Of a stretch of DNA of 64,000 nucleotides, positions 42,901 to 51,037 are shown one piece after another. The position numbers were made by a program, and so were the translations under genes. Under the pieces are notes generated by a model. The model made no database searches and was not told where the DNA came from. It was given only the letters and a program-made list of their open reading frames with translations. This DNA is from Patiria miniata (lineage: Eukaryota; Echinodermata; Asteroidea; Valvatida; Asterinidae), in the NCBI RefSeq assembly GCF_015706575.1, contig NW_024037063.1:12896927-12960926 (forward strand), read 5' to 3'. How positions within the stretch are numbered: position 1 is the stretch's first letter; every line of letters begins with the position of its first letter.

Positions 42901-45900
42901 GTTACCCTGATAACTTTGCTTCGCACAGAAAGTCTTTGTAAGGTATGAACCAGCATTTATTATAATAATAATACCGGAGTCTTATATAGCGCACGTATCT
43001 ACCAACAATTAGGTACTCAAGGCCCTGGTAATTACCCGGTATGTCTATTTTTAAAGACAGGTAAATGAAGTTTATGAGAAATATGAGACCCATTTTGTAG
43101 CACCTTTTTATAAAGGGTATACAAGGTGTTGCAGCGCATATTGCAGCCACTGCCAGAAACACCGGGGCAAACCCCTTCTCTTAGCGATAAGTGTTACTGG
43201 GTTCTTTTATGTGCATTATACAACACACGGGACCTACGGCTTTACGTCCCATCCGAAGGACGAAGCAATAATGGTAAAGTGCCTTGCTCAAGAGCACAAG
43301 GACCATGTTCCCCGTCAGGATTTGAACCCGTGAACCACTGCACACGAGTCAAACACGGTAACCATTGGACCACAGCCCCTAGCATTGACCCTGTTCTCGT
43401 TTTCTAAACCCATTCAGGTCACAACAGCAACGGACAGTACTTTGTTTCCTCCAACAAGACCTCCTTTGATTGTGTGCTGACGCCCAGACGCATCGGCGGT
43501 TACGTCGAGAAGACCCGAGACGGGGTCAAGTTTCTGGACAGCATCGTCATCAAGGACGTCGCCTGCGGGGCTAACCACACAGTAAGAACCTTTCTTCTTT
43601 TTTAGGAGTCTTGTCCATAAACATCCAGGAAAAGTTACAGAAGAAACATATCTCAAATTAGGTTTTGCCCTTCACCGACGTTTAAACACCATATACTCAG
43701 TGTGTTACCTCCCGGGTGAAAGTTTGAACAAATCATTCGGGTGGGACTCGAACCCACGACCTCCTGCTTTCTAGTGCAGATGTCTTACCACTCGACCCAC
43801 TCGTGGGTTCGAGTCCCACCCGAGTGATTTTTTCCAACTTTCACTCAGGAGGTAACACACTGAGTATACGGTGTTTAAACGTCGGTGAAGGGCAAAACCT
43901 AATTTGATTTATATCAACCCGACTCAAAAATTCCATCTTATAATAGAAACATATCTGTTATAGGCCCATTGTATTAGTTGCAGAATTCTGAATACATGTA
44001 ACTCTGAAAATCTTCCTGCAGTGCAGTTATCTGTTTTTAACCAATGCCGATAACTACCTCAAAAGAAAGTTCTTGGGAAATTGTTCAAAATCCGACGATT
44101 GAGTAGTTGCATATTCGTATAGGAGACTGAAAATCCTCATATTGGACTCATCCAATTAGAAAGCGATGTGTAAAACCAACAGAAATGTTGTGGATAGAGG
44201 GCAGGGTTTTGAATTTTGAGGGCTACAACGAAGACGACAAAACACAATACGAAAATGAAGGTGGCGATTACGGCGACGGACCTCAAATGTGGTAAACGCA
44301 TTGATTCACATAGTGTCAACTGAAAAACGCATAAGAAAATCTATTTTCTACCACATGATACCAGTCAAAATTACAAAACATAGGGTCAGTAGAATTTTAA
44401 TAAAGAAGACTACTTAAGGTTGCAGAAGTCATTTTTGTACAACTTATCGTGGATAATTGAGATATCAGAATAATATAATCAGTATAATACATTTATGTTC
44501 TGGTGACGTGCTGTGGCGTTGTGGTCTTGATCATTAAGATTTGTGGGTAATTCTGCAGGTTGTGGGTTCGAGTCCAGCCTGAGAGGTTGTAGTGCTTTTG
44601 TGTCCTTGGGCAAGACACTTTATCACTATTGTTTCCCTTCAGCCAAGAAGTTAATTGGTGCCAAAATGTGCTCGTTATTTTACTGTTCATTTTCCAAAAT
44701 GCCCATCCCAAATCATGGTTTCCCGTCCTGAAGATGGGTGAATGAGTTTTGAGACAAAAAGCTTTCGTTACGCACCCCTTTACGCCCCTAAAAACTGTTT
44801 GCCACACCATTTCGGTATTGTGACGACATCATTTGGTATTGTTCAGTATCAAAAAAATATTGTCACTACAAGGTATTATTGAAACATAGTCCAAGCCTAC
44901 ACCCTTCATGCACGAGTTGGGGGGGGGGGGGTTCATGGTGCCCCTCTTAAATGAATAGGTGTATCAAATCTTCCTGATTTTTTTATCCAAAAGTCACTGG
45001 AGTTCCATATTTCTACTGTCTGACAGGTTGCCCTGGATATGCAGGGCCGGGTATTCACATGGGGCTTCGGTGGCTACGGACGCTTGGGCCACAGCGAGCC
45101 CAGAGATGAGCCCGTCCCACGATTCCTGAAAACATTTGATCCTTCCAACAACAGAGCGGCCAAGGTTATCAATGCTGGGTCTAGCTACTCCATGGTCATC
45201 ACAGAGCATGGTGAGTACTACAGTTGCCCCACAAGACCAGCCTAAAGTAGCGATGTAGTCGAAGTCCATCACATGTCCATCCCATGTCCATCTCATGTCC
45301 ATCTCATGTCCATCACATGTCCATCACAAGTCCATCACATGTCCATCCCATGTCCATCTCATGTCCATCACATGTCCATCACAAGTCCATCACATGTCCA
45401 TCCCATGTCCATCACAAGTCCATCACAAGTCCATCACAAGTCCATCACATGTCCATCACATGTCCATCACAAGTCCATCACAAGTCCATCACATGTCCAT
45501 CCCATGTCCATCCCATGTCCATCACATGTCCATCACAAGTCCATCACATGTCCATCTCATGTCCATCACATAATGTGTCCATCACAAGTCCATCACATGT
45601 CCATCACATGTCCATCCCATGTCCATCACATGTCCATCACATGTCCATCCCATGTCCATCACATGCCATCACATGTCCACCACAAGTCCATCAAATGTCC
45701 ATCACAAGTACAGCTTTAACCCCCCCCCCACCGCGGAGTCGTGTTTTGAGTTAAAAAAAATCAGCTTTTTGACCCCAGTGACCCCATGATGACCTTTGAC
45801 CCCATTTTGGGCATGTGACAAGTTGGGGATGGGCTACTGATACTTGTGACAAAGTTTGGTTGCAATCGGTCAAAATATGTAGGAGAGACATGATGATCTG

Positions 45901-48900
45901 TTGAGCTGCTATTCCGCAGCTAAAAACAAGCATTTTGAATGCCATTCGTGGGAAATTTGAAAGTGACAACAAGGCTATATTTCACGTTTATGGGCATTTT
46001 TCAAATTGCAAATCCTTGGACCGCCATCCAGTAGTGTTGACTTGTCCCTACCAGTATTTCAGGCTTTAAAATGTTGGCATGTAGGCAATTTGAAGTGAAT
46101 TGGAGGTAGTGCAAGGGTCAAGGCATGTGGGTCATTCCAGCGGGTTGGGAAGCGGTGCATGTTACATCCATATATTTGGTTATATTATTAAAAGTATCTA
46201 TGCATTCTAAACAATTGCTCAACATAATATTTGTCTTAGGGTGTTTCAATATTTGAGAAAGTTTGAAATCATTTGAAAGTACTTTGACAAAAATATGAGC
46301 ACAAATGTATTAATTCGGATGTTTTGCCATTTTTTACACGTATGTAAAATATTACCCAAACTGACATTTCATATTTACAACTGGACACCTAAGCACCAAG
46401 AAAAGCTTTTGTTTTGGTATAGTCAGGGCTCAAATATAGCAGAAACAATACCTCAAGTGTGGATGTAACAGTGTAAAAATCACTCAATGGAAGTGTGACA
46501 TTTGGGTTTTACACCGTGTCAATGTTACGTCCACACAACCAAGCTATCATTTCTGCTCCATTTGATACCTGACTACCATAACAAAAGCTTTTCTTTTTGT
46601 GTTGCATGTGTATAGTAAGAGGTACACAAAGTGAATTTGGGTAATGTTTCGCAGAAATTAAAAAAACGGGTACAAATGTCATATTTGGACGTAACACTGA
46701 CACGGTGTAAATGTTACGTCCAAAACGACATTTTTTGCTCATATTTTTGGCAAAATACATTGAAATGATTTCAAACTTTCTGCAGTAGTGAAACACCCAA
46801 CAACAAATATTATGTAGAGCAACTGCTAGCAAGGCATTCATGCTTTTCTTAATACGGTCATATGTCACACTTTGTTCCCCAACCCGGTGGAATGACCCAT
46901 ATATGGGAGTGTTTTGGAGGATGTAGTAGTAGAGCAAGAGTGAAATGCACATAACGAGTGATTGTCTGCTCTGTTTTTGTAACCAGGAGAGCAGCTGTTT
47001 TTCTGGGGTCAGACCAAGTCTACCGGGGAAGCCACCATGTACCCAAAGGCCGTGCAGGATCTTACAGGCTGGAAAGTCAAGACTATCGGTTGCAGGTGAG
47101 ACCATCTTGAGTTCAGTCTTTGGCTTGTAACTTGTCCTTAGAGCAACTGATTTCTTTTCTTATTCTCTATCATTGTCTTAAAACCTTTAATCCTATCCCT
47201 GCCTTAAGATACATATCCATGCTCGTCAGAAAGTGGATTACTTTCTCCAAACGATTTTTCAATTTGTATGTTTTGTTTTAATAAAAACAATCCTTTATTC
47301 CAATTTTGGGCGTCCGTAACCCTCTGAGAAATGAATTTCATTTTGCACACAAATGAAGCCACCTTGCAAGAGCCAAATTATTGTCTGGCAGTCAATAAAT
47401 CGAATGTCTTGAAGAATTAATTCTTTAACTAATCATCGGTGGGTATTTCCGTCACATGTAACATTCAAAAGTGAATAACTTGTATATTTTTTTAGGAAAA
47501 TAGCAATTAAAATAAAGAAAAGAAATTTGCACAGAGAAAATCTGCTTTGTGGTCAGGGTTGAAGACCGTGTGGACTTCATGCACGAACATGAGTCGGTGC
47601 TTCACGACCACTCTTGAGAGCGTGTGCGCTAAGGTTAGCACGTGCATCATGTGGAATACGCGCCATTAAAGATATAGTCCATCATTTGTAATTTGTGCAT
47701 TTTGTTCGTTTGAAGCAACAAAAGTGTTCAAAATCTAATGAAGGATACTGAACAACTAACCTGATGAAATTTCAGCTCAGCTTCAGCTGTATATTCCGAG
47801 AAAAACAGCATTCTAGGATCTCAATTTCAAATCAAAAGTTGCTGAATCATGTTTTGAATAGTTTTGAAAAGCAGCTATACGCGATGTCGCGCACTGATCC
47901 GACGAATCATAGCAACCGCGCGCGCCTGTGCGTCGTGCCAATGCTTGCGCGCACTGCGCCGAATAACAAAACGAACTGCTAATTTAAATTTTCCTACGGT
48001 GCGTCTTAAGACGCACCGTTGGAAAGGCCTTCTTTCGTTGATTACGTCAAAATGATAGCTTGCCAGAAAGATTAATTTCACAGGGAGCTTAGTCCACTTA
48101 CTAAATGATGGACTATAGCTTTAAATTGAAATTGAATGCACAGACTTGTACTGTAGTGACAGTGCCGGCGTGTGGCGACATTGCGACAGTGAGTCCAACC
48201 CTGTCTTTCTTTGAGTGTGAGAGGGTACTTATGCATGAAGTTCACAGCAGGAAAAAACAGTCGGTACTGACTGATTGTGAAACCTTAATGCAGTTGTCTT
48301 GGGAAATTTTGAAAATGCTCGTTCAGTAGATTCTGTTTTTCTGCGGGATCCAGTAATGCAGTAAACCAATCAAAATTCTCAGCCTAACTGTCTTTTCCCT
48401 CTGCAAAAATGCAAAATTAAACAAGCGGTGTCTCTAGGTTAAACTCTGTGGTACCGGTACCTCGTAAAACCTCGAGCTAAACCTTAAGTAACCACCTGTT
48501 TAATTTTGCATTATCCCCTAGGGGTGTGCATTTACAGGTAGTATGGGAACCAGTTACCCAATTGAAAAAACTTGGGTACCCGTTAAAGAAACCCAACCCA
48601 AAATTTCAAATGTTGGAAGTTTCTGTTCAGATTGTTCATAAAGGTCGGCGTGATAGTACTTCCACATCGATGCGTCAATGCAGCAGTTCATTTTGTGTGC
48701 AGTCACTGTGAGTTTGGTAGCTTTCCGGTGAAAACTGCAACTTTCGCGAGCGTCATAAATGTTTTTAATTTATTTTTCCACGTAGCCTGGTCTTCACTTT
48801 GGAAATTCCCCGATGTCTTTTTCATTGTCTGAGAAGTTACTAAGTAATTAGTCAAGTTGGTTTAGGTACCCGATCCTTGTATCTGGAACCAGTTCCTGAC

Positions 48901-49947
48901 ATCAGCGGTCGGATACTCGGGTACCCAGTTCCGATGCACGGCCCTATTACCCCCTGTGGTCTTGGATGGGTCAGCCGTAGTGGACAATATCTTGAGAAAG
49001 TACTCTTGACTTGAGCTGCAGTGATTCCAATGTTGTCTTGTTCTGTCCATTGTTTATGCAGCAACCACTCCATCGTTCTGATAGCAGACGACAGCATCAT
49101 CAGCTGGGGGCCCTCCCCTACCTTCGGCGAGCTCTGCTACGGCGAGAACGGGCCTCGCTCCTCCACCCAAGCCAAAGAGGTCAAGCCCCTGGAGAACGTC
49201 CACATCCACACCCTGACCTGCGGGCTAGGCCACACCCTCCTGATTGCCAAGAACGACACTGTGGCCGAGCGGCGGAAACTCCGGGCGATGCCCATGTTCA
49301 ACCCCACCCGGGTGCAGGTGAACGAACCGCCCCTTGAAGAAGAAGAAGAAGAAGAAGAAGAGGAGCAAAAAGTAGAAGAAGAAGAAAAAGATAAAGCAGA
49401 AGGAGAAAAAGAAGAAGCGGAGTTAGAAGAGGATAAAAAGGAGGAGGTTGGCAACGGAGCCCAAGACAATGGCGCCGATAAGAAGGAGAACCAGCCAGAG
49501 GAAACCGTTCCGATGGACGACGCCGTTTCGAAGGACGACGCTGTTCCGAAGGACGACGCTGTTTCAAAGGACGACGCCGTTTCGAAGGGCAACGCTGTTC
49601 CGAAGGACGACGCCGTTTCGAAGGACACGACCGAGAAAGCCAATGTTGCAGAGAGAGTGGAACCTACCGGAGAGGATAAAGATGCAGAAACTGTTGCCAA
49701 AGAAGGGAACGGCACCCACGAGAGCAAGGAGGAAGCAGGGGGGAGTCGGAGGAAAGCGTCCAGGAAGGGGGGCAGGAGTCCCCGGCGTTACCGCCGGCCC
49801 CGGCCATGCCTGTCTCATCCTAAAGCAAGCAAAACAGCTCTACTTTTTTGTTTCTTGGCACTCAAGGGGGATGACCAGCGCATGGTGACACGTGGGCATT
49901 GGTTGATGGTAACAGGTTTGATTGAATTGTTTCTTGCCAGCAGGTGA
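30822..49947 (+). CDS. RCC2: RCC2 (TD-60): RCC1-repeat mitotic/GTPase regulator, complete
   Basis: Ten exons (30822-30953, 33737-33830, 35840-35986, 37181-37312, 40353-40441, 41198-41312, 43418-43581, 45027-45210, 46987-47095, 49062-49947) join in frame to 683 residues, all GT-AG. RCC2 is a centromere/midzone-associated seven-bladed propeller needed for mitotic progression and acting on Rac/Ral-type GTPases. Family-specific segments include ATNWDL-like GTNWDLVGR, GRNLWGPHR, GQLGHGD, AFGDNKLGQLG, DVACGANHT, FTWGFGGYGRLGH, TMYPKAVQDL and ISWGPSPTFGEL. A basic N-terminus (MPRAKKR, PKKKSR) fits a nuclear signal. The start at 30822 matches the MPR(K) start of vertebrate RCC2; an in-frame ATG at 30759 is possible. 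After the propeller comes an acidic tail of about 200 residues, absent from vertebrate RCC2, with a suspected frameshift. Confidence 0.95.
30954..33136. other. RCC2 intron 1, first part
   Basis: AT-rich intron DNA. 32,340-32,590 and 32,905-33,110 are partly related in inverted orientation (ACAAACCCTATGAGA / TCTCATAGGGTTTGT with AACACTTAGAA), suggesting a decayed repeat pair. No exon seen. Confidence 0.4.
33137..33556. mobile_element. piggyBac-like MITE, copy 2 (CCCTAACCGCC)
   Basis: TTAA at 33133-33136 and 33557-33560. Same family and orientation as 12539-12954, ending GGAGTTAGGG, so the ends CCCTAAC / GTTAGGG are better preserved here. Confidence 0.78.
33737..33830 (+). CDS. RCC2: RCC2 exon 2
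   Basis: Encodes KLKAPPFLGELLFSGGTNWD and LVGRSRLPKSS, aligning with the first strand of the propeller (LLIxGATNWDLIGR in vertebrates). Acceptor TTTCTTCAG, donor GTATGT. A long inverted repeat starts within 20 bp of the donor. Confidence 0.92.
33845..34575. mobile_element. Foldback repeat beside RCC2 exon 2
   Basis: Arms 33,845-34,022 and 34,408-34,575 are inverted (TTTTATGCAAATTATTTGGATCC against GGATCCAGATGATTTGCATA; TGCAGTGCATTAAAAATACAGC against its inverse). The 385-bp centre is unrelated. The superfamily is not assigned. Confidence 0.6.
35302..35675 (+). pseudogene. LINE C-terminal remnant with TCTTA tail
   Basis: Reads HHPLNADFQTNSRSNRCLQR then RRYGSSFVPAAIKWYNEQLE and stop at 35438-35440. 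The FVPAAIxxYN ending is common in non-LTR retrotransposon polyproteins. The 3' UTR ends AATAAAGTTCAA followed by a TCTTA pentanucleotide repeat at about 35,650-35,672. Confidence 0.62.
35840..35986 (+). CDS. RCC2: RCC2 exon 3
   Basis: Encodes GGRNLWGPHRMAVLCGIKV and CHSVIITEAGKAMSWG. NLWGPHR is an RCC2 hallmark. A CT-repeat polypyrimidine tract precedes the acceptor, and a SINE fragment lies just after the donor. Confidence 0.95.
36010..36200 (-). mobile_element. tRNA-derived SINE, partial (same family as 18002)
   Basis: Minus strand shows TTGGGCAAGGCACTTCACC, TGCGATGGACTGGCATTCCA and a decayed head with GGGTTCAAATTTCC. It starts about 25 bp after the RCC2 exon 3 donor. Confidence 0.68.
36240..37180. 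repeat. AT-rich inverted repeat in RCC2 intron 3
   Basis: Segments near 36,455-36,660 and 36,740-36,920 are inverted relatives (AAAAAAAATGGTACAATC / GATTGTACCATTTTTTTT; GACAAAAGCAAATAAGATC / ATCTCATTTGCTTTTGTC), forming a foldback of about 470 bp. The start of TACAGCCTGTCTAAAAA faces TTTGAGACGGGCTGTAT, so this is probably a mariner-type MITE with TA flanks. Confidence 0.55.
37181..37312 (+). CDS. RCC2: RCC2 exon 4
   Basis: Encodes GRGDKGQLGHGDLNRCEAPK and NAACGRSHTMCLT, one full RCC1 repeat. The acceptor is ATTCCTGAAG, which lacks a pyrimidine at -3 to -2 but is the only phase-compatible choice. Confidence 0.92.
37353..37878 (+). mobile_element. TTAA-flanked MITE family K, tandem unit 1
   Basis: TTAA 37349-37352 and 37879-37882. 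Starts AGGGAAAATACAACATTTGT and ends GATGTACATTCCCT. First of three head-to-tail copies in RCC2 intron 4. Confidence 0.8.
37883..38398 (+). mobile_element. TTAA-flanked MITE family K, tandem unit 2
   Basis: Shares the single TTAA (37879-37882) with unit 1 and ends at TTAA 38399-38402. Starts AGGTAGCATACAACCTTTGC. Sequence differs clearly from unit 1, so it is not a recent tandem duplication. Confidence 0.78.
38403..39229 (+). mobile_element. TTAA-flanked MITE family K, tandem unit 3, interrupted
   Basis: Starts AGGTATATACAACCTTTGCA after the shared TTAA. Its right end AAATGTTGTA is interrupted by the mariner-like element and resumes TAATTACCT at 39,221 before TTAA 39230-39233. Confidence 0.72.
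38717..39218. mobile_element. Mariner-like foldback MITE, copy 1
   Basis: TA flanks (38715-38716, 39219-39220) and ends (C/T)AGGGTGAGTAAAA / TTTTACTCACCCTG. The arms pair along most of the 502 bp (for example GTCCACGGATCACAAAAAGG / CCTTTTTGTGATCCGTGGAC). Other copies are at 42344, 54887 and a fragment at 59,106. Confidence 0.8.
39715..40163. mobile_element. hAT-like MITE, copy 1, TSD GTCATGGG
   Basis: Perfect 8-bp duplication GTCATGGG at 39707-39714 and 40164-40171. The ends are TAGGGGTGTGCATTTAC and GATGCACAGCCCTA. Sub-terminal GGGTACCCG-type words occur at both ends. Confidence 0.82.
40353..40441 (+). CDS. RCC2: RCC2 exon 5
   Basis: Encodes EEGAVYAFGDNKLGQLGIG and PVPSPNR. Acceptor TCTCCACAG, donor GTAAGG. 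Ends in phase 0. Confidence 0.94.
40665..41028. mobile_element. Foldback MITE, AATTCGGGCGATTCACAATG ends, copy 1
   Basis: The left arm AATTCGGGCGATTCACAATG continues AGTGCGCCACCAAGAGTTTG and is matched inverted at 40,978-41,028. The centre holds TTCGCAGCGCGGGACATTTG. A sister copy is at 61551-61923. Confidence 0.72.
41198..41312 (+). CDS. RCC2: RCC2 exon 6
   Basis: Encodes LMYSGRPIVKVACGGEFTM and TLHSFGCPEYSQLG, matching the vertebrate IMYNGQPI...SFGCPEYGQLG block. Acceptor CTCATAG, donor GTGAGT. Confidence 0.94.
41340..41700 (-). pseudogene. LINE endonuclease/RT C-terminal remnant
   Basis: Minus strand reads DHMRNVDLYPVLPKVTKKIR then ERRLKLAGHCIRHLGLAANP, and in another frame a DTSLATDEELRSCMVDRDIW segment. 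The IRERRLxxAGHC...DR..W pattern is the C-terminus of a non-LTR retrotransposon polyprotein. It is frameshifted and truncated, starting 30 bp after the RCC2 exon 6 donor. Confidence 0.68.
41700..42343. other. RCC2 intron 6 segment without recognised feature
   Basis: AT-rich, with no repeat termini or exon signals recognised. Confidence 0.4.
42344..42813. mobile_element. Mariner-like foldback MITE, copy 2
   Basis: TA at 42342-42343 and 42814-42815. Starts CAGGGTGAGTAAAAAAC and ends TTTACTCAACCCTG. Same family as 38717-39218, here in RCC2 intron 6. Confidence 0.8.
42959..43382 (-). mobile_element. tRNA-derived SINE (CGTCCTTCGGATGGGACG body)
   Basis: On the minus strand: A-box-like TGGTCCAATGGTTACCG, B-box GGGTTCAAATCC, TTGAGCAAGGCACTTTACC, then TCCTTCGGATGGGACGTAAA and GCACATAAAAGAACCC; an ATT tail is at the left end. 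It shares its body with the 5S-derived SINE at 15165-16505 but has a tRNA head. Confidence 0.82.
43418..43581 (+). CDS. RCC2: RCC2 exon 7
   Basis: Starts GHNSNGQYF and includes LTPRRIGGYVEKTRDG, then KDVACGANHT. The EKTxDG insertion loop is specific to RCC2 within the RCC1 superfamily. Confidence 0.94.
43653..43907. repeat. Inverted repeat enclosing a tRNA-Ser-like module
   Basis: Arms 43653-43759 and 43801-43907 are reverse complements with few mismatches (TTTTGCCCTTCACCGACGTT and its inverse; GTGGGACTCGAACCCACGA and its inverse). The 41-base centre plus the left arm reads on the minus strand as a tRNA-like unit: GGTCGAGTGGTAAGAC (A-box), loop CTAGAAA, and B-box GGTTCGAGTCC. Not a convincing functional tRNA because the stems do not close. 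Confidence 0.65.
44512..44760 (+). mobile_element. tRNA-derived SINE, diverged
   Basis: GTTGTGGTCTTGATCATTAAG and B-box GGGTTCGAGTCC are followed by TTGGGCAAGACACTTTATCA. Body as in the 8810 SINE but the tail is lost. Confidence 0.62.
45027..45210 (+). CDS. RCC2: RCC2 exon 8
   Basis: Encodes VALDMQGRVFTWGFGGYGRL and INAGSSYSMVITEH. Acceptor TCTGACAG, donor GTGAGT. The intron after it begins with an 11-bp minisatellite. Confidence 0.95.
45262..45715 (+). repeat. 11-bp minisatellite CATCACATGTC
   Basis: About 40 units of CATCACATGTC with variants CATCACAAGTC, CATCCCATGTC and CATCTCATGTC. Because 11 is not a multiple of 3, all three forward frames stay open and give false proteins of MSI(T/P)CPSHVH repeats. 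Starts 52 bp after the RCC2 exon 8 donor. Confidence 0.93.
46126..46903. mobile_element. Foldback element, TGGGTCATTCCAGCGGG ends
   Basis: GTGGGTCATTCCAGCGGGTT at the left is matched by CAACCCGGTGGAATGACCCAT at the right. Long imperfect arms include ACACCGTGTCAATGTTACGTCC and its inverse in the middle. No coding capacity; superfamily unassigned. Confidence 0.68.
46987..47095 (+). CDS. RCC2: RCC2 exon 9
   Basis: Encodes GEQLFFWGQTKSTGEATMYP and KAVQDLTGWKVKTIGC. Phase 2 at its end. A foldback repeat ends 84 bp upstream. Confidence 0.94.
47110..47665. other. RCC2 intron 9 segment without recognised feature
   Basis: No exon or repeat terminus recognised before the TTAA element. Confidence 0.4.
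47670..48120. mobile_element. TTAA-flanked MITE, family AGCTATAGTCC, copy 2
   Basis: TTAA at 47666-47669 and 48121-48124. Starts AGATATAGTCCATCATTTGT and ends AAATGATGGACTATAGCT. Closely related to 640-1140, sharing TCAGCTTCAGCT and GCGCACTGATCC. Confidence 0.78.
48529..48947. mobile_element. hAT-like MITE, copy 2, TSD TTA(T/C)CCCC
   Basis: Flanks TTATCCCC (48521-48528) and TTACCCCC (48948-48955) differ by one base. Ends TAGGGGTGTGCATTTACAGG and GATGCACGGCCCTA. Same family as 39715-40163. Confidence 0.8.
49062..49947 (+). CDS. RCC2: RCC2 exon 10 (last blade and acidic tail)
   Basis: Closes the propeller with NHSIVLIADDSIISWGPSPT and GLGHTLLIAKND, then MPMFNPTRV, about where vertebrate RCC2 stops. 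The extension has a GAA-repeat Glu run (from 49336), Lys/Glu-rich sequence, and six 18-bp units encoding DDAV(S/P)K-type hexapeptides at 49516-49623. After the six-G run at 49738-49743 the frame turns basic then hydrophobic, with a stop at 49945-49947. Another frame from that point stays polar and acidic and stops at 49821-49823. Confidence 0.88.
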
Positions 49948-51037
49948 TATCCTTGACAGTTTTTTGTTATTTTGCAGAGGGTTTGTTTAGCAGGACTAAT
50001 CATTCCCCTACGTGGGTATCACATCCATTCCTGCAATCAAAATCGTGAATTGATGGATCAATCAAATCTCCGCAATCAGTGAAAATCTCAAGTACATGCA
50101 AACAGTCTTCAGGCATCTTTCTTTCCTACGAGACTAAATGTGAAACTGTCGAAGGTCAAACTGCAAATCAATCTAGTTTGATCGAATTGATTGATAAGTG
50201 ATGAGCCAGTGAATCCTCCGATAACTAAATCGATCAATTGATAATTCAGTCCATTTATTCAACAATCATTTCGTTGGGCGCACCTTGAAATGACAAATAT
50301 AATAGTTTTGCCACATCACAAAAGGATGGATCGTCGATGGAATGTCACCTCGTGGTGCGACAAAAATCCAAGATATGTCACTTCGTTGTGCGACTGATGA
50401 TTTTGGTCAGCCAGTGAACCAACCAACAGTTCACTTGAACAATCCAATAATGAATTAATTCTTTGATCTGTATTAACCCTTTGTACTGTTTGAACAGTCA
50501 CAGACAGTCAAATTTCTAGTCACCAACAGTCAGATCATATTACAAGCAAGCACTCTGACTAGTCAAATTCAGTCAGCAGACACAATCATGCAACTGGTAG
50601 GCACAGCTGGCTCATCAATCACCTACAGTCAAAGCATAGCTGTATGAAGTTACATAAACAGTCAAAGCCAGTCAATCCTGCTTTACGTAAGCCGGGAGCT
50701 CTTAACTGTTCAACACTTGATTGATGTCGACTGCAAGGACCACAAAAAGTGGACTTTATATGTGCGCACAACTCCAGCACATGTCGCAGCTAAATTCAAA
50801 GAGATGCCTGTTTTCTGAAATTTGCATCAAAAACGCCAAAAATTCACTTCACCCACCTTTAATGGTTAAAGGAGATTAGACATTAGTTTCCGAGAGATTT
50901 ATTTCCAAACGAAAAGCAATTTCACTCAGTTGCCACTCTTTCGTGGCCAAGGCCTCAGCATTTGTTTCTGATTCTAAGACAATATTATTAAAACCAACAA
51001 AAGTATTCATGTCTGTTCTACAGATTTGCATTATTAG
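49948..51037 (+). other. Probable RCC2 3' UTR or downstream DNA
   Basis: No conserved frame. Words such as CAGTCA and CAGTCAAA recur irregularly between 50,490 and 50,680. No AATAAA close to the stop. Confidence 0.35.

Noticed and set aside
43741..43810. A functional tRNA-Ser gene
   Set aside because: A- and B-box and a CTAGAAA loop are present but the anticodon and acceptor stems do not pair properly, and the B-box is duplicated in an inverted arm.
45273..45754. Overlapping open frames encoding MSI(T/P)CPSHVH-type repeat proteins
   Set aside because: They are three frames of one 11-bp minisatellite inside an RCC2 intron.
46509..47105. Minus-strand 198-codon open frame
   Set aside because: It runs antisense across RCC2 exon 9 and a foldback repeat, so it is a shadow frame.
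49137..49727. Minus-strand Ser-rich 196-codon frame
   Set aside because: Complement of the acidic RCC2 tail; Ser/Phe runs are the reverse of GAA and GACGAC repeats.
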